Below are positions 40,201-52,200 of a DNA stretch of 64,000 nucleotides, piece after piece. Below the pieces are notes generated by a model, which was not told the origin of the DNA, made no database searches, and saw only the letters and a list, made by a program, of their open reading frames with translations. A program made the position numbers and the translations under genes. The first letter of the stretch is position 1. Each line of letters starts with the position of its first letter. Source of the stretch: Cliona cf. orientalis (lineage: Eukaryota > Porifera > Demospongiae > Clionaida > Clionaidae); the NCBI GenBank assembly GCA_963930775.1, contig OZ005706.1, forward strand, positions 2,966,545 to 3,030,544. The letters run 5' to 3'.

Positions 40201-43200
40201 AGAAACCTTTCTTTTTGGCAATAAACAGTACAACCTAATTAGTTCTTAGTAGTATGACTATAGCTATGCTGCATATACAGGATGTGCTGTATGTATACTA
40301 TATGACTAAACAGCTCTTACAAAATGTAGATCCTTGCAGCTTGACATAATAATATTATCAACTGCTGCCTAGCAACAAACCTAATAAATTAATCATAGGC
40401 GAACAGTTGTACATGATTTCTACATACATGTAATCATAACAAATACTGTGATTTGATTGATTAATTGGATTGGTGTGTGGATTTATGGGACCTCACCTTT
40501 TTATTGGGGACTTTTTGATTGGTTTGTGTATCCCTGCATGGCCTCCATAGTTCTAATTTTACTACACATGCACACATACACTTGTTAGTTAGACACTGTT
40601 CAGTTTTCTATGTGGTTTAGAAGACTAATGGACTCGTGATCCCGAGCAAAGTGAGGGTTGTATGAGAGCCCTGAGGTCTTCTAAATCACATAGAAACAGT
40701 GTCCAACAAGTTTAGATCATATAAATAGTTCTATATTGCTAGAGCCAGAGGGCATAACTTGTGGTGATCTTCTAAAAATCGTATCTAACTACACTAGTAG
40801 ACATATTCATATGAAATCGCTGTGAAATTCCATGAATAATTTCATGTTCATATCATAACATGATATTTTCATGACCATCAACCCAAGGAAGCGTTAACAT
40901 TTTATGGGGTCACTTACTAACAACACTGGGATGGACCTCCTTGAAAGTCCGCAGGCAGAATATCAAGTTAAAGGTCCTAGCACAACCGCTTGGGGATATA
41001 CCATCACTACTGTCTCATTCTTACGTGTAGAACACTGATTAAAAAGCCGTGGGAGTAACACACAGTAGTGAACAGTCATGCATCCGAGTGGCTACTGAAA
41101 TTTGTTACCAGATAACAAAGCTGTTCAATAGTGTTTATAGTGGTTGGTGGAATATTATATTACTTTTTGGTTCCAGACAACAAGTTCAATAGTGTTTATA
41201 GTGTTCAAAGAAGCAGAATAAGGTACCCAAACAATTTAATTGTAAATGCAGTACCATCAGCATTCTTTATCGAAAAAAGATGCAGGAGGAAAGGGGATAC
41301 TCGTCAGGTATTCCATGGCCAGATACGAATTTTCGTATTTTTGTAATAGGTCATCAGTTAGAGCTGCACCGTGAGAGAAGTTATGTGAGAGAAGTTATGT
41401 TAGATGTTTGGGTTTGTACATTCTTTTCAGTTAGAGTTGCTCCTTCAAGGAACTATACACAGAAAATAGAAAGCAAGGAAAGGCCACGTTAGATTTCCAA
41501 TTTTTCCGATTCCTCCAAGTAACCTAACCAAGCTGCATTGTGCTGCATCTGGAGTTGAGAAACAACAAGGAACTCTATTGAACCACCCAAGTAATAATTT
41601 CAAAATAATTGCGGACGAAGTATACAAATGTTCTAGCACAACCGCTTGAGGATATACCATCTCGTTCAGCTCATAAAACAGGCCGGATCGTAATGCCATT
41701 GGTCTATGATGTTCCAAAGGCCAAAGCCTGGAAAGCACAATACTATACATATACCACACAATATAATTAAGAAGACTAAAAGCATATTATCCAAACCTTC
41801 CAGGTGATGCTAATACCCGGAAAACTTAGCACGTGTTATTTCAAGGAAGAAGTGAGAGCCCGTAACTGACTATAAACCTGAAGATACAATCAGAGCAGTC
41901 ACAAACTACTATATGTGACCGGATCTGGGAAAACCCGGCATATCGCGAGAACGCGCAAGCAGCGCAATGCGCGCTTTTAGTATCTCAGGTCAAAAAATGT
42001 CAAAGTCGAATTTTTGTCATATTCATATCAAAAAACCTTTCTACTAACCTTTGCCACCACCTACGGAGGCTAGTCGTGCTATACGAAGGCGAAATAAGCC
42101 TTCATTTTGACCCACCTAGTCGGCACAGCCACCGTACACGGAGCCCGTTGCTATGGGCGGTAATTAGAATTCTCTACCTAGATACAGCTAGATTCATCGA
42201 ACTACTGTACGTTCGCTCACCTTTTTAGCTTCTTGGGCATCTAAGAACAATCGTCTGTCGTTGTCAACAACGAAATTCAACTCTTGCTCGATCTTTACGT
42301 TCATTTCGAACGGCTCCGCCCAGGTCCATTTAATTGATTTCCGGGTCACGCTAGTATGCGGAAACGCCATACGCGTGCATAGCAACGCCTTTAGACCGTA
42401 ATTTCTCGATTATTGGGGGTGTGGCGCGATCGCAAACAAAGCGCTGTATCTCCACAACGAAGAGCACAATCGCTCTGAAACTTGAACGCGGGTTAGCCCT
42501 ATGGTAGAGCTTATCAAATATGTAGCTAACTAAAAAATCATAAAATTCACTATATGCCGGGTTTTCCCAGATACGGTCACATATGTTATATATAGTGAGA
42601 TGGTTCAAGGTGGTTTACTTTGAACAAGTACGAAAATAAAGCTTACACGACGAATCATATTCCGGAGTAACAAAGTTACTACAAAGGTGCTGGTGGATAG
42701 ACTCTCTGTGAGCTTAAGATAGGCCTTTGTACTATAAGAAAAGGTTGAGCAACTATACAAAGCTTGGGATATGCCTTTCGAGAGGTTCGTTTGTTCCTGG
42801 CTACCTAACCATAGTTTACAGTAGGTCTAGTCATTCAAGCTGTGATGGGATGTGTTTATCTCGTTAGAGGCAAAGTCGTTTGTCCTATCGTACAGGAGTC
42901 TCTTTATTGCTGTCTGATATCATAGAGTCTGTAGACTCTATAAGTAGGGATGGCCCGGATATGCCATATATGTAATACATTACAAATACCCAAATATCTC
43001 AAAATAAGTAGTTTTGTGAAATTTCTAAGTGTGAAAACAACACAAAATTTAAACACAAAATGTGCATAGGAGGGGGAGATGAAGGAGATTGGATAAGGGA
43101 AAATGTTAGGAGAGGGGCTATTGACCACAAAATTGATAAAGATAGGGAGTTCCAGGTAGGGATAACATCTATGAAAAAGAGTGACGATAAGAGAGAGTGG

Positions 43201-46200
43201 AAACAAAAGGTTGAAAAAGTATTCTGTTGTGCTTAGAACGGGGGGGGGGGGGGGGGGGGGGGGGGGTGGATGGGCAAGGGTGAAATGTGAAGGTTGATTG
43301 TGGAATGCGGGAGTTGTTATTCAAAATGTTATAACCACTGCCACATTGGCCACAACATCATAAAAACGAGAATTATTAGTTGCTAAAAAACAGTTTGCGA
43401 GTCTGGGGGCAGTACCCTCAGCATAAATCCTTACATCTGTAAAGATGAGGGGTTTGGAGGAAGATTTAAATAAGTCTCACTGCCCTGGTCCTCTGAGCGA
43501 TGGGAGTATTTTTGGCAATATGATGATATGGTGGCTTAGTAGTTCAATCAATAAACTCACTGGGAGGTGATGGTGGTGGTGGGATGAATCTGGGGCTGGT
43601 ATATAGTAAACTAAGTGGTACAGTAATATATCCACTCAATAAATGAACTTACTGGGGAGTTACGGTGGTAATGTACGCTATGTTTTGCTGGTACCAGCTT
43701 TGCCATTACCCGTAATCTGTACAGTGAGTGTCTGCCACCTTAGTTATGCAGGCTTCCTCTGCTTTAGCAAGCTAGCATCCCTAATGAATTAGGACATTTA
43801 CTACTTCATTGAATCCATCGGTTCAGGGAAGGAGCTTGAATTTCAATTGCATGCACTGACTGAAGTATCTGCCAAGTCGCAGTATTGGAGTGCTACTTTT
43901 TACTAGATGACATACATGTGTGTGCTAGATACACTATAGAGTATTCCGAAGGGGGGGGGGGGGAACTGACCCTCTATTCCCTCCCCCTGGATCTTCCCCG
44001 GTATTGGTATGGATAGTAATGATGCATACCATTAAATTTATGAATTGAATAGCATCTTGTATTACGTTCATTAAACGTTCCAGTATAGTCACAAAATACC
44101 GCTGCTAATTATAGTGGTAATTACATCCCACAGTATTAGCTAGTGACTATAGGCACATAGCTAATACATGACTGCAAAACTAGCTGTAGGTTCTATTGTT
44201 AATGATTAGTTGTTCAACAGTGCATGTATCAAGTCAAGACTTGAATAATAATATTCACAGTGGTTTGCATCTTCGTGCTGCGTCTCTGAGTGACAAGGAT
44301 CATGGTGTGCGCAATTATGGGATCACCTGAGATGAAGCTTGAACGTATGTTTCGAATGGTGGCACTTAAGATAGCTGATAAAGTACCACTAGATGACTCC
44401 CATTGTATCACCTGTAGATCTTAATTTTTAGGAATGGATGGAAAACGATGCTTTTTTGAGAAACATTTGCCATTCTTCATAAAACTTTTCTATTTTTTGC
44501 TCCCACTTTCCTCAATGGGAGCACCAGATATCTTCTTAGCTGATAGTGGGGCCTGCTCATTAATTACAAAAAAAGTATAGCTACTCTTTGCCTATAGTAA
44601 CCCTCAAGAAACTCATCTGGTTTTATTCTGCTGCTTTGCTGGCCACGTGTTCTAATAAACAATTTCATTGCTCCATTATAACAATGTCATTTGTTCTACT
44701 ATTTCAGCTATATTACTAGTATTAGCATGAAAGTATACCCTTTCAGAGACTGAAATGTGCATTGTGTGATGTAATATTAATCGATTCACAATGCCAATAC
44801 ATTAACACATACCCGAAGTAGTTTTTTAGCCTGAACTTCCCTGTGCAAGTATCATAAAAGTAAAAGAATAACTATTAGTGCAAGTATTGCTAATTGATAT
44901 ACTTGATCTCATTTAATTTATGGAACTTTTTCTTTAATGTAGTCTTGTTTAGTTCGAATCGATAAATCAATGATGTATGACAGCAAGTTTTCTGTATACA
45001 TTTAGCGTCCAAGTTCATTCATACTGCTATAGTCTACCACTACAATACTGTAGATTTTGCTTACAATTCACGAATCACCTCTCCTAGGAGCTTCACCCAC
45101 ACCCCCTCCTGAATCCCCAGCTTGTCCGTAGCCACCGAGTGCAACGTGTCCTCCACCACAGTGCTCCGGAGAAACATCTTGAAAAATCTGTGGTCGTTTG
45201 TGATAAGAAACTGTGCCGGAATCCCTGTCACGGCATGAGCTAAACATGCTTCGATGTAGATCTTGACATCGTTGCGGTACCTCCTCCACTGTGACGGGGA
45301 CTCAAATAGGTTCACTGGTGCAACCAGGCTGGCTTCCTCCTCGGAGAGGTCGCGCTGAGCTATGGCAGCCCTTAGACAGGGGCCCATGGCCTCAAACACA
45401 GAGTGCACAGTGCTGTCCTTCACCACCACGCTCAGCTTCCTTATTTCCACTACGCCAACGGTCTGGTAGTTTTCCTCCCACTCTTATAGTCGGTCCTGCG
45501 TAAAAACAAAATAACAAATTATGCATACTGCGGCTACCTCCAACTATATAAATATAGATAGTAGTAATCTATGTCCAACACTGCAGTACCTGAGGGGCAC
45601 AAGAGAGCTCGGTTTTGGCGGTGGGCGTGATCCACAGCTTTATCCCATCACTCGACACCTCTTCAGCCCATTTAAGGGCGAGCACTGCCATTTTGACGGA
45701 CTCTTCTCTGTCCGGCCATTGATCCATTGGAAAAGGGCTGAACTGCAGCTTGGGCCAATACTTCACTTTAGCGCGCAGGCTTTTTGCTCCACAAATCTCC
45801 ATCGAGGATGTGGGTCACAACACTGCTATCCAAAATGTAGTGCGTCATGACGTCGACGGCTCTGAGGACACATGAACATGCAGTTTCTCGATCAATTCAA
45901 CCGTCCTAATTTCAATTCGTTTGAGCACTCCATGACGAAGAGACGAGTCCAACAGCTTGAATAGGAAGCTTGAGCTGCATGGGAATATGCTCATAAAACC
46001 ACTATAGAAATCTTTTGCGTATATGGAATATTTACAAGTATGCAAATTACTATTCTTATTTGTACTTGGAATAATAAATCTGCACAAATAGCTCTTCATT
46101 TGTGGTGCTGTTTCTGTGTCTGGTTTGCCTGCTGGCATGAACATTAACGGCCACAACAAAATGTAGCTAAACGTTATGGTTAGGATATCACTGTACACAC

Positions 46201-49200
46201 ACGACGCTGTGTAAGGACCTTTTCGTAGTTGGTAGTTGCTGACAAATCCTCGACAATCACCTTTCTCACAATGCCCTCCCCCAGATTGTCTTCAACTGTC
46301 ACCGTCTCTCCAATGTCATCCACTCCAACAACTTCGTTGTCCTTCCCCACAATCAAATAGTTCAGGATGACTACAGTGCCAGATTATCTTGATTTCCATT
46401 GAATATATTGAGATAATAGTCCTGGGTTATTTCTTTATTAATGAAGAGCTGAAAAGGGAGCACTTTTGCTTTGATCTAGGAGATGACCACAGTAACGTCA
46501 TTTATGGGCAATAAAGAAATTAACTTCAATCTTATCCTTTGTGGAGAACGACTGACCACAAGTCCCAATTAAAAGTATTCCATTAAAAGTGTAACCAAAG
46601 AATTCAATCTGCTTCAGACCACTGCTTATACAGAAGAGGTGGATAAGGTAGTGAATGAAATAAGATCTACTTGACTTGCCTTGGGCATCTCTGAATTCCA
46701 ATCCTTTGCAACTTAACCTTCAATCAAATCAGTATTGTGCCGGAGTAAATCAGTGAAGATGTAGCATGGCTTGCTCCAGCTCCTCACACTAAACCCGCTT
46801 CAACATCATGACATCTCTACGCAAGCTGTTCCTGTCAGAAAGCCCGCAAATAATCTTGGATGGTCTGGTCCGAGAGGCCAAAGTGCAGTGCCACCTACTC
46901 CCACTCGTCGAGCACCTCCAGAAGACGACAAACTTCATCAATTATTATTGAAACATTTTCAGACATCTTTATCGATCAAGCTGGGAGACCCCCCAGGTTG
47001 CATGACATTGTTCATATCACGACCAAATGTCATTGTTTTGTACTTCACACCATTGCCAACGATATTTTTAGTCTAACATCATCAATGAGTGCACCTCAAT
47101 ATTTGTCACCATCGGTTTCATGTTGTGTTACTGTTACAGTGTGGATCTTAATTTTTAGGAATGGATGGAATTTATTGAGTTTTGTTTGTAGAAACCTCTG
47201 CCATACTTCAAAAATATTTTCTGCTTTTTGCTCCAAATCAGAGCACTGTTCTTAGCTGATAGTGAGGCCTAGTATTTAATATTACATAAAAGTATAGCTA
47301 CTGTTCAAGTTTGATAGCTCTATAGTGATTCAAACGAAACTTGTCCGGTTTCATTCTGCTGCTTTAGTGCTCTTTCTGTTTTATTAAGCAGTAGCTGAAG
47401 TTCATTTTTTTCATTTTTATACTTTTTTTGCATTTTCTTGTTCTCTTTATTTGTTTAAAATCCACTACGTCCCCAACCCCCTTGATATGCAAGGAGAAAG
47501 GGCACATCCCCAAAATATCCCTTGCACACTTCTTGAAGCATCTTCTAACGGTGTAGCTTGATATAACAGTGTCAATAAACCTGGAGTCAGCTGATAATAC
47601 TAGCTTCATACCCTTCACCCCCACCGACTCCACAGCTAACTTGAGGTCTCTTCTAAAGCAAGACTGGGTGGTGCTAAGGCACTCCACAAAGGATTATTGG
47701 AGCAAGTGCACACTTTGTACTTCTGGGATCTCGTGAGCGACCTACGTATCTTTAAAATCGTGGAAGTATGAATATAATTACTCCTTTCCTTGTCAAATGT
47801 ATATCCAGCTACCTTGATGCTGCCTTCTTTTAGAATGTCTGTGCACACTTTCAAGACATTGTTCATTTTGAAGTTTCAGATCAATGTTGTGACCGAATGA
47901 CATTTTTTGTACATCACACCATCACCAATGATATTTTTAATCATGTAGTTAAACATCATCAATGAGTACACCGTTACCATTGGTCACCAGGACTCGGGTA
48001 CTTACAAATTTCCTTATACTTCACCCACTTCATGAACACCAGTTCGATTTCATGTAGTATTAGAGTGTAGATCTTACTTAATTTTAGGAACAGATGGAAG
48101 AACAATGGTTTATTGTACTTTCTGTTGGTAAAAACCTCTGCCATTCTTCAAACGTTGCTGCTTTTTGTGCCAACTTTTCTCCAAGTGCCGTCGTATCATT
48201 TGATGGTGGCCTTGTCATCTTTTGTTTCCAGTACCATTTCTAGCAGAGGTCTTTTTTGGTGCTTTATATAATACTATCCATCTCCTATCTCAGCACAAGT
48301 GGCAACAGTTTCTACATGCTGGGTACGCTAGTAAGTGCAAGAGTATTCCCTTCAAGCAAATCCTGTTTTTAAGTATAACCACACACATAGCAGTTAAACT
48401 CATACTCTATAAAACCATACAGAATCAGGCTTTTGATACAAATTTCATTGGCCATTTTTTGTTTCAAACGTTCGTTCTTTTCTTATGCTTTCTAATTTTC
48501 ATGTGTTTCTGTTGAACTCGTTTTATGTGACGCTACCTCTCTACAAGTGGTAGGTCCACATTTCCCAAGAATACTCTGGCGGATAATCTTTTTTGTCTTT
48601 ATTGCCTCATATGCCAGTGAACTTACAACAGTAGTGCTGTTTGCCATGGCACTACCTCTCTACAAGCATTGAGTCCACTTTTTCCCAAGAATACTTCGAT
48701 GGGTTATCTTATTTTTTGTCTTTATTGCCTCATATGCCAGTGAACTTACAACAGTAGTGCTGTTTGCCATGGCACTACCTCTCTACAAGCATTGAGTCCA
48801 CTTTTTCCCAAGAATACTTCGATGGGTTATCTTATTTTTTGTCTTTATTGCTTCATATGCCAGTGAACTTACAATAGTAGTGCTGTTTGCCGTGACGCTA
48901 CCTCTCTACAAGCATTGGGTCCACTTTTTCCCAAGAATACTTCGATGGGTTATTTTATTTTTTGTCTTTATTGCCTCATATGCTACATACTTACAACAGT
49001 AGTGCTGTTTGCCATGGCACTACCTCTCTACAAGCATTGAGTCCACTTTTTCCCAAGAATACTTCGATGGGTTATCTTATTTTTTGTCTTTATTGCCTCA
49101 TATGCCAGTGAACTTACAACAGTAGTGCTGTTTGCCGTGACGCTACCTCTCTACAAGCATTGGGTCCACTTTTTCCCAAGAATACTTCGATGGGTTATTT

Positions 49201-52200
49201 TATTTTTTGTCTTGATTGCCTCATATGCTACATATGCTAGTGAACTTACAACAGTAGTGCTGTTTGCCATGGCACTACCTCTCTACAAGCATTGAGTCCA
49301 CTTTTTCCCAAGAATATTTCGATGGGTTATCTTATTTTTTGTCTTTAATGCCTCATATGCCAGTGAACTTACAATAGTAGTGCTGTTTGCCATGACGCTA
49401 CCTCTCTACAAGCATTGAGTCCACTTTTTCCCAAGAATACTTCGATGGATTATTTTATTTTTTGTCTTTATTGCCTCATATGCTACATACTTACAACAGT
49501 AGTGCCGTTTGCCATGACGCTACCTCTCTACAAGCATTGGGTCCACTTTCAAGTTCCCAAGAATACTTCGATGGGTTATTTTATTTTTTGTCTTGATTGC
49601 CTCATATGCTACATATGCTAGTGAACTTACAACAGTAGTGCTGTTTGCCATGGCACTACCTCTCTACAAGCATTGAGTCCACTTTTTCCCAAGAATACTT
49701 CGATGGGTTATCTTATTTTTTGTCTTTATAGCCTCATATGCCAGTGAACTTACAACAGTAGTGCTGTTTGCCGTGACGCTACCTCTCTACAAGCATTGGG
49801 TCCACTTTTTCCCAAGAATACTCTGGTGCTTGGCAGCAACTCCATGGGCTATCACGCATCTTGCTCCATAGTAGAGTCGAAGCACATTATTTACCGTGTT
49901 CACAGACGTAATTTTCAGCTTTACTTTTGCTCCACAAGCCAGAATATAATATGTGTACTCGATCAAAGATGCGAGTAATCTTCTTTTTTGTCTTTATTGC
50001 CTCATATACCAGTGAACTTATAACAGTAGTGTTATTTGCCATGACGTCAACCCATTCTGGAAGGATGGTTCTAATGTAAACAAGAAGATGCACAATTATT
50101 TCACACGAGTAGATACCTGGTAAAGAATAATTGTTTGTTAGAGTTCACTATTAGGCATTCATCTGGAAACTCTTTTACTCTATCCCTTAGTGGAACACTT
50201 TGGATGAGCTATGCCCTTGCTAAGGCTCACTACAAATATTGACCAAGAAGGGAGCTTCTGCTTGGTAGAGCAGCTGCTATAGCGTATTAGACCTGCCACT
50301 ACTCCATTTTAGATGTCTTGAAATCTCTGCAAGCATCACCGCTTGCACGGAAGTGAGCTATTTAATCACCTGCTGGTGCCAAGAGAGCTAAACTGTGGTT
50401 GAACACTAAGTCATCAAATTTAAACTGTACAACAGACAGACACCTCTGGGACCAAAGATACATGTATATTATGGTGTAATGTAACTGAGTTAGGGCATCA
50501 TGTATACCCTCGACTAAACTGCGAATACATGTTGCCTCCTGAGGGGGGAATATTGTACACGATCATAAGAAATACAATTTATGCTGTCGCTGTGGTTGGT
50601 AATCTTATTTTTATTGGATGGATGAGCTTTGAAGTCGAAGCAAGGATTTGAATGTATTGATTCCGGAAGTCTGTGGACAAAATACAAGTCTCAAATCTAG
50701 GTTGCCCAAGTGGCACTGCTCACCCTGAAGCAGATCCGAACTTTTAATGACATTTGATAGTCTCTTAAAGTTTATAAACGTCTTCTCACATACTATATCC
50801 TTCCACACTCTCTTTTCTAACTTCACTAACAGCATAAATCCTGCCCTACTTGCAACACGAATCTGACTGGTGTTTACTTCCATCTTGACCCAATATGGCC
50901 GATTTTGTACTTGATACTATAATACTAGGATGATATACAATATCGGGGGGGGCAGCGTTCATTTTGAAAATGGCTGTCAGAAAGAAAAACGTGTAGATGT
51001 GCAATATCATGCTGACTGGTGCAGAATAGGCTGAAACAAATGGTATGTTATAGCAATTACAAGACTATAAATTCTATTTTGTCTCTCATATTGGTCGTTT
51101 CCGCTGTCCTTCGCTGGCAATCTCGATTTTTCCTTGACTGTTGCTAGACGTTAGTTGCCATCACTTTGTGGTTAGCGTTAATTACAGTGCTTGACCTGTA
51201 CCAAATTTAATCTTCGTCAATACCAGTGGAGAACCATTTCGCCCAATTTAGTGCTCACCAAAGTTATCTGCTAGCGATACATTGTTCATATGCATGCTTG
51301 AAATAGTGAGTGAAGTATTACGATCTGAATCCTTACCGTCATAGGCACGCGTTCAATTGGCAAGCTTTTAATGCCGAATTAAAAGCCTTGCTAAAGTTTC
51401 CCATTATATGGTACACGGTTTTTACACAATTTCACCACTAGCGTTCCAAACCATTTATTTCCAGTGTGATCGAAAAATTTAGGAAAGAAGCTCTTCGATT
51501 CTATGCGCATTTGAACATTGGGCTACTACTGTACTTAATCCAATATAACGCATGCAATTTTAATTTTGAAAAAAGTGCGTTTTTCTGGTAAAGGTCGTCA
51601 ATCTCTCCATAATATATAAACGTTATGAGATTTCATAAAAATTAATGCTAATTTCTTGTATTAAATTGGATCATGCATTGTATTCAATTAACTACGGTAA
51701 ACTTCAACGACCCTGAGCATCACCCACTACTAATAGTTTCCTTCAATGTCGAAATGCCATTGTCGCTCATTTAACCACTTGCACTCGTGCATTTGGGCGT
51801 GATTGGACATAAAACGGTCAATATTTTACGTTCTACCCACCATCGCTCACAGTAACTGCATATTTGCGCAGTCCTTTAACCCGGGTACATACATATATAT
51901 ATACATACCGTATTTATTCGAATACTAGCCGTGGCTTTGGCTACTAATTGAGGGTGGCTTTTATTAATTTTGGCGCGATATGTCTTGGTGACATTGACAT
52001 GATAGACCCGTTTCATCAGGACTGATTTTCAAGCAGTAGAGAGATATGATTAAGAAATAAGTAGTAGAACCAAGCCAGGCGGCGCTAGGAACGTTTTCTG
52101 CCATGTTTTTACCTCAGACTAATGATTGTATACATGGCTTGGGATCGTGGCCACACCTGCTTAATTGAGTTTGCGCATGCGTGTGGCTACTATTTCTTTC

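Noticed and set aside
39683..45850. One gene joining the N-terminal PIN-like exon at 39.7-40.0 kb to the C-terminal exons at 45.1-45.8 kb
   Set aside because: On the minus strand the C-terminal exons come first, so the two cannot be spliced in the right order; they are separate pseudogenes.
48529..49830. CRISPR-like repeat array
   Set aside because: Units are contiguous 122-bp tandem copies without unique spacers, in a eukaryotic intron.
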